In this document: in pieces, positions 52,970 through 64,000 of the stretch
How the letters are laid out: each line of letters starts with the position of its first letter
Numbering within the stretch: the first letter of the stretch is position 1
The notes under the pieces: model-generated
The model's input: the letters and a program-made list of their open reading frames with translations, nothing else
The model's database searches: none
Told to the model about the DNA's origin: nothing
Source of the DNA: Sophora flavescens
Taxonomy: Eukaryota > Streptophyta > Magnoliopsida > Fabales > Fabaceae
Assembly (NCBI GenBank): GCA_030762895.1
Contig: CM061067.1
Location: 167,398,518 to 167,462,517, forward strand
DNA length: 64,000 bases
Direction of reading: 5' to 3'
Made by a program: the position numbers and the translations under genes

Positions 52970-55900
52970 TGAAATATCCCGATGTGCCCCATTGTATTAT
53001 TAGATTAAAACCTTATTAATTATTTACTTAATCGCGCGCTTATCGTTAAAAAAGACGTAAAAATTAAAACTTAAATAATAATCATATAACTTCTGCAAAA
53101 ATAAACACACCAACGTTATAATATATAAATACACACATTTTTATTCATTACATTACCAAAACACTGTTTATGGTATCCTATCAGTACGATCCATCACAGG
53201 TACTTATTAACACAAACTGCTTATAACTAGCAAAAAATAAAATGTTTTATATGACTCACTGGCCCTAAACTTACTACACTAAATTATTAGGATCTCTAGG
53301 TTGTTCTCCAGCGTCTGCTTCATATGGAGTGTCATTCAACTCCTCAGCCCTCTCCGTCTCATACAGGGTTCCATCCATCTCATCGGCAACATATCCCTCC
53401 ATCAGATCTTCTGTCGTCATAAAGTAGACATACACAAAAATACAGAAATAGGGAGATAAGAAACAGTTCCATCATTATAAGCGGAAAAGATTCATAGCAT
53501 ATAATACAACAATAGTCACAAACACGCATCACTCATAATCTAAAATCATCCATACTTTACAACATCATCCTCTACCCTCAAACTCATGCAACTAAACCTT
53601 TTTGTTGACGTGGCGACTACTAATCCTGTCACACATCCCTCGTTAGGAATGTCAGTCAATCGTCCAAGTGACGCTTCCCCAACGTCGGTGCACATTCTCA
53701 TCCATGGTGAGAATGCTCATGCAAAGCAATTACGCTATAGCTGCACAGTACCATCGGTGCACACCCTGGTTCTCTCTCTCATCTCTATTAAGGGTGCTTA
53801 TGCATAGCAATGACACTATAGTTGCACAACTTAACTTCTAATTTGGAATGGTCCACAAGAACTTCGGTCCTCGTGTATCTCAAATACACGGTTATGAACA
53901 ACAATGCAACATATGATTCTCACTGACTTTTGTCAATAACAACCTAATGCCTCAAGCTTTCCTCATAACCTCCACTTACATTCTAAATCACATCACTTCT
54001 ATAAAATATTAGCTAGGAACTTCTAATTTATATTCAAGCTCTCACCCCAAACAAAATACCTCTGAGCAACATATATCTTTACTTAAAATTTAACTAAGCA
54101 ATTTATCAAACTAGACAGATCATGCATAACACAGTAATCAATAAAATATTCAAACATCAAAACAAAACGTCACATGCAGCAGAGTACCTCAACCAACAGT
54201 ATCACGCATAAATAATAATAAATAATTCAGACATCCTCAATATTATAAAATTAACCTAAGGCGATAAACCTACAATTCCCAAATCGTCATTTGTAAAGCG
54301 GAAAAGTTTCCAATGCGATTTTGGTATTGTCGATTACTCAACCACTAGTAAGGTTTAGGTCGCCCTACACCATCATTATAGATTATATACTACTTATCGG
54401 TTCCGACAATGGAATGGTTCTTTCTCCCACCTAAGTTACCACCGGAAACACGAAATTGATGATCCTCGATATCGCGCCACGAGTTACCAAAACCACCTTC
54501 AACCAAATCAACAAATTAACAAATTAATCAAACAAATCTAAATATGGCCATATGGTTCTAGGTTCGGCCAAGTCATAAACATAAGGCTAGGGTTATTTTC
54601 TTAATCCAATCTTTGTTATACTAGTTCCAAGAGCATTGACTAGCATAGATTAAGTGTTAATAGTTAAAATTATGAAACAAAATCCTCTAACCAACTAGGT
54701 TAGGGCTTCAGCCATAAGGGTTAAAATTGGCTAGAAATTGTTTTTGATTACAAGCTCTTGGATTTCGATAATACAAGTATTATAGAACTTAAATCAAGTA
54801 CTAACTTTCAAAACAAACAACAAAACACCAAACCCATTTTCCAACATAGGTTAGGCCATTAATGGTTAATAGGGAAGGAAAATGACTTGATCACATGCTT
54901 TTGGATAATGAAAGTAGTAATCATAACTAGATCATAGAAATTGGTTTCACATTTTTATGATTTTTCTACAATTTTCTACAATTATTTAAAATTCTATATC
55001 TAAGAATATGAAACTCATGAAATATGAAGAACAAAAACTTAAGAGTGGAAGGAGATGATCATGTTACCTAAGTTAAGAAGATGGAGGAAGAACATATGAT
55101 GATCTTGGCAAGTTTCACATGAAAGCACTTGGAGCTTTTGAAGATTGAAAATGGAGTTTTTTGAAGAAAAGTGAAGAAATGAAGAAAATGAAGAAGATGA
55201 AGAGATGGGTGAAGGGGGCTGCGGTTTGGGGGTATATATAGGCTATATCTTAGGCCTTGTTTGGTTTATTAGAATTAGATTAATAGGTTTTATGAATATA
55301 ATAATATATATTAACTAACTATAGTTAATACTTAACCTAACTAGGGTTATTTTGCTAACTAGGGTTAAAATCAAGTGGCTCATATTCTTTGAGTGGTGTG
55401 GCTGCCCCTTATCCACACAAATTAACCATGGTTCCTTAACCATGGTTAAAATCTAACCTAACTTTGGTTATGTTAAGCTAAAAGGGCATTTTGGTCATTT
55501 CACTTAAAAACTCATAATTTCTAACATTAATTGCATCATAAATTCTTGATGAGCCATCCCATAGCTCAGCTCATTTGGTGTCCCATTTTGTCTCTGCAAT
55601 TCCGTTGCCGATTCCGTCGATTTCCCGATTAGGGTTTTACGCCCGAATAAAAGCGTAATATTTCGTTTTCGACTGAAAATTTTCAAACTAACCAAACTCA
55701 TTGGAAATATGATTTAATTATAACGCATTTCGTTCACGAGTCAAAATTAGGTTTTCTGATCATTAAAATCTTACCGTTGGTGAAAACACCGACTGGTTTC
55801 CGTTCGAACTTTCGCCAAAATTCGTTCGAATACACATAATATTTTATTTCTGATCAGAAATTCGGAAAGTAGAATTCCTCACAGACAAAATATAAAAAAT

Positions 55901-56147
55901 CTACAAATTTCAGTTTTCAAGTCAAATTAGGGTTTTCTGGCAGTATAAAATTATATTGTCAGTTAAAAAAAACCAGACTTGTTTCTGTCTGAGTTTTAAA
56001 ACCAAAATTTCATCGTAACCTTATACCATAAGATATGATAGGAATATGATTTAGGTTTATCAAAAATCATTTCCTAGGTCGCAGATAAAATTATAAATAA
56101 ATATATTTTTACCGTTAATACAGCGTAATTAAAAACGGACTGTTACA
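52970..56147 (-). mobile_element. Solo LTR of a Tekay-type element
   Basis: The 3178-bp LTR has ends TGAAATATCCCG and CGGACTGTTACA (TG...CA on either strand) and is flanked on both sides by CTCAA (52965-52969, 56148-56152), a 5-bp target duplication. It is related in orientation and sequence to 738-4339 and 61310-64000. No internal retroelement genes adjoin it, so it is a solo LTR left by LTR-LTR recombination. It contains two copies of the TGCATAGCAATGACACTATA-type repeat (53690-53830). Confidence 0.92.
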
Positions 56148-57041
56148 CTCAATTCCTGGTCATACTCGAAAAATACTTATGTTGAGCTTAAGTCAAATTT
56201 TTAAGCAGATCGACCGAGCTCCTTCCAATAATGCTCGGAAAAAGCCTATGTCAAGGCTAATGAATATAATTGGATTGTTAATCATGTTTTAGATCATGCC
56301 CGAAACACATAAAATGAACTGTTTTAACCAATTATTCCCATAATTGATTATTCTTAATTTACGAGGTAAATCTCTTAAAGATCTCAACCAAGATCATCCC
56401 ATTTTAGTTTTTGTATTATCTTCCAATCCAATCTTGCGATAATTTCCTATAATTCATGTCCCATATTTCATAACCATTTTAAGTGATATGGGATCAATTC
56501 AAAATTTGTTTCAAAATAAAGTGCCTCAACTGTTAGTCCAAATATTTTATCTGATTTTCATTAATCTTGGCTCTACCTACATTTCTCTTTATTTCTAAGA
56601 CAGATTTACGAAGCTATTATATAGATAGCCTCATGGAGGCTTTAATTATGGGCCTATTTTCGGTCAATGTCTCAACTAGTATGGAGCCTTTTAGTCAAAT
56701 ACACTTGGGCCCATACCATCAAACCCAGTTTGGCCCATTTAGGTTAAGGAAAACCTAAAAATCTGGCAGCTATCTTGAGCCCTGCGCATGACAGCATTTA
56801 TTCCCATGTTAGTTCCCAATTTTTGTCTGTTGTGAATTCAAAACCTCTCCTCTTCGTTTAAACCTCTATCATTCTTGCTTTCTTTCCTTATTGCTTCACA
56901 CTTTCGGATTTTTACCATTCTTGTGTTCTGGATTCTTGAGTTTCTTGCTCTTCATTGCATCGAGTTCGGCCACTGCGCCGCTGGCTTCTTCCTTCGAGTT
57001 CGACCACCACTGTCTAGTTAGGTACGTTCCTTCTCTTCATT
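56148..57041 (-). mobile_element. Right part of the interrupted Tat-type region
   Basis: This continues the host element after the solo LTR, with CCGAGCTCC and GCTCGG words near 56215-56240. Around 56850-57040 it becomes CT-rich ahead of the plus-strand ORF. No other gene is seen. Confidence 0.5.
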
Positions 57042-58024
57042 ATGTCTTTATCGAGTTCCTCCACCTCTTCTCCAAGTTCGGACGCTTCTCATTCTTCATG
57101 GCAGCCTTCTTCTCCTTCGCCCTCTCACGTCTCAGTGTCTCACCTTGGTGGCGATAATGGCCACGAGTTGCAGCAGGCAGAAGTATATCCTGACGCTGCC
57201 GCCATGCCTCCTTCTCAGGTACATATTTCTTCTATTTTCGTTTGGCTATCCCTAGTAGTTTTAAAATTTTCTTCCATTTATCAAATTGATGACTTTATAG
57301 CAACTTTTAGGAAGGGTATTTCTTTATCTTCTCCATATATGGATAACACTTTTATTTGTCTCCCCTGTTTTGCCGATGATAGAGTGTTTATGGAGGCGAC
57401 TGACCATGATTCCCCTTTTTGTTACTTTTGCAGAACATTATTTACTCAATTGTCTATTTGTTTACCTAAACTGCACTGTGATGTGCTGAATACCTTGAAT
57501 GTTGCACCTACCCAATTGCATCCCTACAGTTGGGCTTTTATGAAAGCTTTTGAGACTCTGTTGTAATTGGCATGAAGAACTCTGTTTCTCGTTTCTTGTA
57601 TTTGTTTTCTGTGAAGCTAACTAAACAAGTCGGTTGGGTTTCATTAAATGGAAAAAAAAAAAGAATAAGCTTTTTGAAGCCTATGCCTCATCTAATAAGT
57701 TCAATTGGAAAAAAGAATTTTTTTAAGGTCAGATCTATTGATGATGAAAATCCTTTCTCTTTATCCGAAACTGGTGCTTCTCGATTTCTCTTATATTGGA
57801 CCTCAGTTCCTTCTCGCTTTTCTATTCAATATCGTCATCTAACTTTAGAAGAGAAAGAAGACGTTGATTTTTTGGAGAAGATTGCTCCACTTAGTTGTTC
57901 CGAGCTTTTGAAACTGCGAAACTCTCAAACACCTAAAGCTGATTTTAAATGTAAATTGTCTGTAATGTCCTGCTTTCTTTGCATACAAAATTTGTTTCTG
58001 ATTGATTTTTTATTTTTGTTCTAG
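57042..58024 (+). pseudogene. Antisense ORF of Tat-type retrotransposon (putative gypsy-type transposon family)
   Basis: Frame 57042-57566 (174 codons, Ser-rich start, then ...NVAPTQLHPYSWAFMKAFETLL) and frame 57572-58024 (VKLTKQVGWVSLNGKK, FFKVRSIDDENPF) together resemble the plant putative gypsy-type transposon domain (Pfam PF04195), with a break at about 57567. In Tat elements such proteins are encoded by an antisense ORF between pol and the 3' LTR, which fits here: pol lies to the right on the minus strand. A possible intron (GTAAATTG at about 57951, acceptor TTCTAG at 58025) leads into downstream coding sequence. Function of these proteins is unknown. Confidence 0.65.
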
Positions 58025-58025
58025 G

Positions 58026-58900
58026 TATCATGGGTTCAAAACTCCCTTTGCTTGAGATGAGGGGGATTAAGCTTGAAGCTGCTAAGAGAGCCAAGGAGGC
58101 TGAGTCATCTGCTTGCCCATCCTCAGCTTCGAACATTACTAAGGTCGGTCAACTTGGTCGCCCAACCTCGGCTTCAGACACTACTAAGGTCGATCAGCTT
58201 GCAGATACAGTCCATCCTGAATCTCCTACTAAGAAGAGAAAGGATTCAAGCATAGAAGCTAAGTCTACTGCTATTGTCCCCTAACCTACGTCTAAGAAAG
58301 TCAAGCCTTCTGCTCCCAAGACCAAGAAAACCAAATCGACCGACTTAAGAAAAAAAATAAGAAAGTTAAGGTCTCCCAACCGGGCAAGTGGTTCGATCAA
58401 TCTCTGGAAACTGAGGAAGGGACTTTATGGAGTCCACTTTTTGATGAAGGCGAATTTATTGATGACCACTTGATCTGTGATGGTGACATTAGTAGGATAG
58501 AATAGCATGGTGCTGGGTCGATTTTCCAAGCAATGAAAGCTTACAACTTGCGGGCAGCAGTACTGCACACTTGGTCAAGAGGAAAGGAAAAATGTTGTTG
58601 AGAAAGCTAAGGAAATGAAAGCCTAGATTAAGAGCATGAAGGCCAAGTCCGCACAAATTGACACCTTGAAAAAAGTTTTGGAAGATGCCATTCGATCACA
58701 ACCTTCTCAAGGTCGCCAACCAAGAACTTTTTACTTCAAATGGCAAGCTTAGTGAAGAATTGGAGATGGTGAACAAATCGCTAAAGGTATCTCGAGGAAG
58801 ATGTGAAAGTTCTTTCAAGAGTCTCGGCCCCAAATCTTTGGCCGAGCTTGAACTACTTAAGAAGACACTTCATGACCTCCAAGGTACTTATCTTTGAATG
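58026..58900 (+). pseudogene. Downstream part of the antisense ORF
   Basis: After an intron-like acceptor, frames at 58030-58284 (Ala/Lys/Ser-rich, TSASDTTKVDQL repeated twice) and 58685-58897 (ELEMVNKSLKVS, heptad-like) look like the charged coiled-coil tail usual in this family. Stops at about 58281 and 58625 and frame changes make this copy defective. Confidence 0.5.
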
Positions 58901-61059
58901 TGAAGCCGAGAAACTTAAACTAAAAGAAGTTTGCACCGATTATTTTGTTGATGGTTTTGACTCTGTTTTGATCAAGTTATTGTTGTACTCCCAGATTCAG
59001 ACTTGTCTATGATCGAGTATTGGAAGAAGGTGGTTAATGGCCAGGTGGTCGAAGTTTCAGAGGTTGATGAAAAAGAAAAGAATGGAGATAAGGCCGCAAG
59101 GGACACATGTGAAGGAGGCAAGAATGATGAAGGAAATTGTGTTGTCAACTAGATTAATTAGATCTTACCCTAGATTGGTGCTTCTGAGCTTATTTTGGTT
59201 TCCGGGCTTGTGTACTCCGGATGTCTCCCACTTTGGGTTCATGTTATTTGAATTTCATAGTCTTTTTTTGCCTGATATTCTAGTATTCCTCAATCTACAT
59301 CTCTTATCATATTTATTTTATACTTTTGTCTTTACGTCTGTTTGTGTGGCTCTATATATCCAAATTCATGTCATCCCGATCATAAGTTGGGGAGACCGAG
59401 CTTGAATGATTCCAGGAGACCGAGCTTGATTCTCGAAAAAAGGAATCCATATCAAGCTAAACCGAGCATGATAACAAAAATACTTGAACTTGATATAATA
59501 AATTGCGTATTCGATATCATAAACCAAGCTTGGTATTTGAACATAAACCGAGCATGAACCGACTTAGAGTTAGATTATCATTATCTCAACGTTCTGAGTG
59601 AGCTAACGAGCACCGAGTTAATACCCGGATTATGGTTTGTCATGGCGAGTTGGAGTTACCAATTACTTTTCTCACAAATGACCTAACCAACAAAAATGGA
59701 CTTCACTGAATTATACCTGATTTAACTATTGATACTTTGTGGAAGATAACTCACACTTTTGATATCAAATCTGCCTATATTGGGAAGCGTTAACCACTCT
59801 TAACAAAAAGCCAGGCTATGCATTACTGCAAAGAAGCTATGCATTCAGGGATCTTTTAAAGCCCAGCCCGTATTTCATTCTCTGAGCTAGGTCTGAGCTA
59901 GACATTCTAATTTCATTACGTCGAGTGTCACCCGAGCATGCTTTACGATCGAGCTTGCTTTATGATCGAGCTCAGATGAATTCCTATAAAGGACTGAGCT
60001 TAACTATACCATTATCATTTTCTTCGTGGGAGTTGAGCATACGAACTTTAGCTTATCAACATTGAACGAGCTTGATAACATTGGACGAGCTTGATCCGAA
60101 CTTGTTGCTGTACGAGCTTGTACACTTCACCTTTACTTTTGACGGTACCGAGCTTGGTACCTGAAATTCATATCACACTAAACCGCCAAGTTTAACACTA
60201 GACAGATTTCTTCACTTCACTTTTATGATTTGAATAAACTGATTTTCATAAAACAATATAGTTACCTAACTCTAGTTTTGTGATATCCCAACTCCGCTTA
60301 GGTATCAAATATTGACAATATTTCAACTTAATATAGGCCGAGTATTGTGGCATGACCAAGTATGGCTGAGTATACGGGCTGAGTATTGACCGAGTTTTCA
60401 AATCGTGAAAAACTCATGTAAACATTTTATAGAGATACTTCAATTACGTACAAAAACAGTAATAACTTACTTGGAGCTTGCCAAGTCCGACTTACCACAT
60501 TCGGGACTGAGTATTAGTCTGTGTTGTCGCCATCCAAGCCAACTTCTCCTTTTGTACTTGACAAGCTGTGAAACTACGACATTTTTCGAAAAAAATAGTG
60601 CCCACCCTCGAGTTGTGAAACTTAATAGGGTTTTAAAAGGTCACTTTTCATGCCCCTTTCCCAAGCTGTGGAACTCCAGGAGTTTCGTAGGGTCTTTATT
60701 CATGCCCATCTCCCGCGCTGTGGAACTCTAGGAGTTTAGTAGGGTCTTATTTACTTTTGATGCCCATCTCCCGAGCTGTGGAACTCTAGGAGTTTCGTAA
60801 GGTCTTACTCAATTTTTCGTTCCCATCTCCCGAGCTGTGGAACTCCAGGAGTTTAGTAGGTTCTTATTTAATTTTGATGCCCATCTCCCGAGCTGTTGAA
60901 CTCCAGGAGTTTTGTAGGGTCTTACTCAATTTTTTGGGCCCATCTCCCGAGCTGTAGAACTCCAGGAGTTTAGTAGGGTCTTTCGGTGTGATATGAATTG
61001 TTCTGACCTCCAATTCTTGAGATATTTCCACGTTTGAACATCAGCATTCTAGCAAATAC
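58901..61059 (-). mobile_element. Non-coding 3' region of the Tat-type element
   Basis: AT-rich, with dense CCGAGCTTG/CCGAGCATG words at 59390-60370. No credible gene; short frames are chance. A 58-60 bp minisatellite lies at 60650-60985. Confidence 0.5.
60650..60985. repeat. 58-60 bp minisatellite, about six units
   Basis: Units share CCCATCTCCCGAGCTGTGGA, then ACTCCAGGAGTTT(A/C)GTAGGGTCTTA. Successive units alternate between two slightly different spacers (ATTTTGATG and CAATTTTT). Confidence 0.92.
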
Positions 61060-61309
61060 TTAACAAAACGTTATATTATGAGGGCAAGCATGTAAACTGA
61101 AAAACGTTACTATTTTATTTATTGTGTGCCTCATTAAAACCTTCCCGCCTAAAAAACCCTTTGGGGAGAATTTGAATTTGAGGTGGGATGCATTCCATGT
61201 TCTAGGGATCTGCTTCCCTCCTAACTCTTCAAGTCTGTACGCTCCATTCTCCAAGCTTTCAACCACTCTAAAAGGACCTGCCCAATTCGCAGCGAGGATT
61301 CCTGGCTTC
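61060..61309 (-). pseudogene. Ty3/gypsy integrase C-terminus (Tat-type)
   Basis: Read on minus, the frame gives ANWAGPFRVVESLENGAYRLEELGGK, split here as ANWAGPF, GAYRLEEL and PRTWNASHLKF, the canonical GPF...GAYRL...WNA.HLK ending of Tat/Athila pol. It begins abruptly at 61309, where the LTR of another element starts, so the rest of pol is beyond that insertion or lost. Confidence 0.88.
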
Positions 61310-61976
61310 TGAGACACCCCGTTGTGCCCCTTTGTGTCATTTAGTTTTAAACCTCATTATTTAATTACTTAATCGCACGCTTAACGTGAAAATTACGTAA
61401 AAATTGAAACTTAATTTCTTAAGCAAATAGATTCATATAGAACAGAATATGCAAACAAAAATATATTAAACATACTTAAAGCATCAGAGTTATCAAAACA
61501 CTGTTTCAGGGCATCCCATCAATAGGATCCCGAACTGGTGCATAGTTATACAAAACATAAGCGGAAAGATAAAGCTTCACGACACAGACGCACTGGCCAT
61601 AACTAACTAGATCCTAATCACCATGGGTCACAGTTCGTCCTCCAGCATCCGGTTCGTAGGGAGTTCCATCCAACTCCTCCTGGTTACGTTTATCCACAGG
61701 GTCTTCTCGTACGGTTCCACAAGGAGACAAAATAAAACATACAGAAATATACAGGGGATAAGAAACAGTTCTATCATCAAAAGCGGAAAAGAGTCATAGT
61801 AAACTATACAGTAATTATCATAGACACAACATCAGTCAAGTCATCCATCTTCCATAAAATTCTTATATCCATCCTACCCTCACTCCTACAACTAAAACTT
61901 GATACTAAAAATGGCTATGGTTTCCCTATCATAGTTATGGTTATCGGTCAGTCGTCCAAGCGACACGTCCCATTCC

Positions 61977-62245
61977 CGGTGCACATCCTTGGTCATGGTG
62001 AGAATGCTCATGCAAAGCAATGATACTATAGCTGCACATTAAACCCGGTGCACACCCCGGACCGTGGATGCTCATGCAAAGCAATGACACTATAGCTGCA
62101 CGATTATCCCGGTGCACACCTTCACCATGGTAAGAACGCGCACGTAAAGCGTGACACTACAGCTGCACGATGATCCCGGTGCACACCTCGTCCACTCCCA
62201 GAGGTGCTCATGCAAAGCAATGACACTCGTAGCTGCACAAGTTAA
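61977..62245. repeat. About 65-bp minisatellite inside the LTR, four units
   Basis: Each unit starts CCGGTGCACA and ends GCAAAGCAATGACACTATAG followed by CTGCAC. The solo LTR at 52970 has about two units. Confidence 0.92.
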
Positions 62246-63555
62246 GTTTACCCTTTGGACGGTCCCACAAGGACTTCGGGTCTTGTATGTGTCCCACATA
62301 CGGTTATAGAAACAACACAACTTATGAACCTCACAGACTCCTATGATCATAACCTAGTGCCTTAACCTCTCATCAAGACCTCAACATATGCTCTATGTCA
62401 CAACACCTCTTAAACATATTTCATGTAGGTTAGGCACTTCTAAAAATCATCATGATCCTCACACCCAAAACAATCATCTCTTAGACAACATATATATCTT
62501 TGCTTAAAAATCCACTAAGCATAATAATAAAAACCAGACAGATCATGCATAACACAATATCAATCAAATATTCCCATATTACCAACATAGCACAAAATCA
62601 ATTCAATAAAGGTAATAAAATCAAATCAACCATCAAGAATATAAAGATCAACCTAATGCCAATAAACCTACAATCCCCGAATCGCCATCGGTTTTTCAGA
62701 AAAGGTTTCCAATGTGATTTTGGTCTTGTCGATTACTCGACTACTAGTAGGGTTTAGGTCGCCCTCCACAATTATTATATAATCTACTACTTATCCATTC
62801 CGACGATAGGTTGGTTCTTTCCCCCAACTGGGTTATCACCGAACTCCCGAACTCGAAGCTCCTCGTCGTCACACCACAAAGTATTAACTCCACCTTCTGT
62901 GAAGGTAAGGAGATTAGATACTCGAAGAGGTATACCACGAACGTCTTCGTTTCCTCCGAGATGGAAGTCTAAGGTTACAAAACATGAAATCATGAGTTAA
63001 AACTCAATGAAAGAACACTAACCACAAGGTATAGGTTCGGTTCATACAATAATCTAGGATTAGGGGTTTCCGAAATTTATGCGACTCTTGGATTTATGAT
63101 CCTTAAATGCTAGAAGTTTCCAAAACACATGCAACTTAGAGATTTATGATCCTTAAGTGCTAGGAGTTTAAAACAAGATTACTTTAAACAAAGTTGAACA
63201 AAAATCCCACCAAGTTACACTTGATGGAGATTCGGCCTTGACCAATAAGATAGGCTAGGAACATTTAAACTTTCCAATCTCTTTGGTTTAGCATCCATTA
63301 ATAGTAAGGAGCTCAAAACCATGATCACTTTGGAAAATAAAAAACGAAACACCCTAGGTCCATAACCTTTAAGATTCGGCCATCCTTGGGTTTTCATGAT
63401 AGAAATCTTTAAATTTTCCAATGTCTTAGACCTTTTAGCATCCAATAACTTATGGAGCTCAAGTCTATGATCATCTTGGAAGCAACATAGGACTATAAAT
63501 AACAAAGCTCATAAGCACATAAAGTAAGAACAACATAAGCCTATAAGTAATTAAA

Positions 63556-63850
63556 GCATAATGACATAAGTAAATGAATCATAAATGACATAAACATAAA
63601 TGAAATAAAAGTAAATGACATAATGTAAATGACATAAAGTAAATGGCATAAATATAAATGACATAAAATAAATGACATAATGTAAATGACATAAAGTAAA
63701 TGGCATAAATAAAAATGACTTAAAATAAAAGACATGAATATAAAGAACATGGAAGTAAATGACATGAATAGAAACATAATGACATAAAAATAAATAAGCA
63801 CAAGTAAGAAAAGCCATAAAGAAAGCACAATAAATAAATGAAGCAAGAAT
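63556..63850. repeat. Short-period AATGACATAA array
   Basis: Imperfect repeats of AAATGACATAA with variable spacers (AAGTAAATGGCATAAATAT) fill about 300 bp. The long minus-strand frames across it are an effect of the repeat. Confidence 0.88.
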
Positions 63851-64000
63851 AAAGTAAAGCATCACAATGTATTAGGGTTCTAAGTTCATGATCACACTTG
63901 GATAAGTTGAAACATAGTATCCTAGGCCACCAATACATAGTTTTGGCCATCATCAGAAAACAAGCTATCAAAACCTTCCAAGATTTATGGATTCAATGAT

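Larger units (their letters stand above)
61310..64000 (-). mobile_element. Tekay-type LTR, running off the window
   Basis: It starts TGAGACACCCCGTTGTGCCCC at 61310, matching the left end of the solo LTR at 52970 (TGAAATATCCCGATGTGCCCC), and follows it through the internal GTGCACA/GCAAAGCAATGACACT repeat region and the downstream leader. The right end is outside the window. No gene is seen. It interrupts the Tat pol. Confidence 0.82.

Noticed and set aside
61977..62245. Regular repeats with variable spacers resembling a CRISPR array
   Set aside because: Plant LTR context, imperfect units and no cas genes; it is a minisatellite.
63541..63971. Hydrophobic minus-strand frames that look like membrane proteins
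   Set aside because: They arise from the AATGACATAA array read in three frames; composition, not selection, explains them.

Overview
The window is eudicot plant nuclear DNA. It has AT-rich introns with plant splice signals, a spliced PRP40-type splicing-factor gene, plant LTR-retrotransposon lineages (Tekay-type chromovirus, Tat/Athila-type, Ty1/copia), a Stowaway-type MITE and a Helitron-like insertion. The species cannot be named from sequence alone.

Layout. 1-5359: intergenic DNA and a minus-strand Tekay-type chromovirus remnant (3' LTR plus integrase/chromodomain). 5360-11849: a small non-autonomous Tat/Athila-type element with two 1.5 kb LTRs, a tRNA-Asp primer site and only a partial gag. 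11858-12650: a tandem repeat. 14041-26950: a PRP40-like gene on the plus strand, with TATA box, 5' UTR intron, two WW domains, four complete FF domains and part of a fifth; its 3' end is not seen. 27063-29456: the 5' half of a Ty1/copia element lying in or after the next intron.

29468-45300 is the remarkable part: about 15.8 kb of endogenous geminivirus-like DNA. Six near genome-length units (about 2.6-3 kb each) are arranged as two tandem blocks facing each other across an inversion near 34.7 kb. Each unit has a stem-loop replication origin, virion-sense V2 and coat protein genes, and complementary-sense Rep, C4, TrAP and REn genes. Most genes carry nonsense, frameshift or deletion lesions. 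The unit at 40110-42740 still has open V2, coat protein, TrAP, REn and C4 frames. Shared lesions between units in opposite blocks imply duplication inside the plant genome after integration. The complementary-sense genes resemble begomovirus/curtovirus-type genes by motif, while I could not place the coat protein and V2 in a genus.

45302-49368: three and a fraction tandem 1.3 kb units, each carrying the last exon of a serine hydroxymethyltransferase gene; one holds a precise 191 bp Helitron-like insertion. 49369-61309: a minus-strand Tat-type retrotransposon remnant with an antisense ORF (plus strand) and the integrase C-terminus. It is interrupted by a solo Tekay-type LTR with a clean CTCAA target duplication. 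61310-64000: another Tekay-type LTR running off the window.

How the parts relate. The only apparently functional host gene is the PRP40-like gene. Everything after its last visible exon is nested mobile, viral or duplicated DNA. The inverted viral blocks would form a long hairpin if transcribed through, which makes a small-RNA-producing locus a plausible but untested role.
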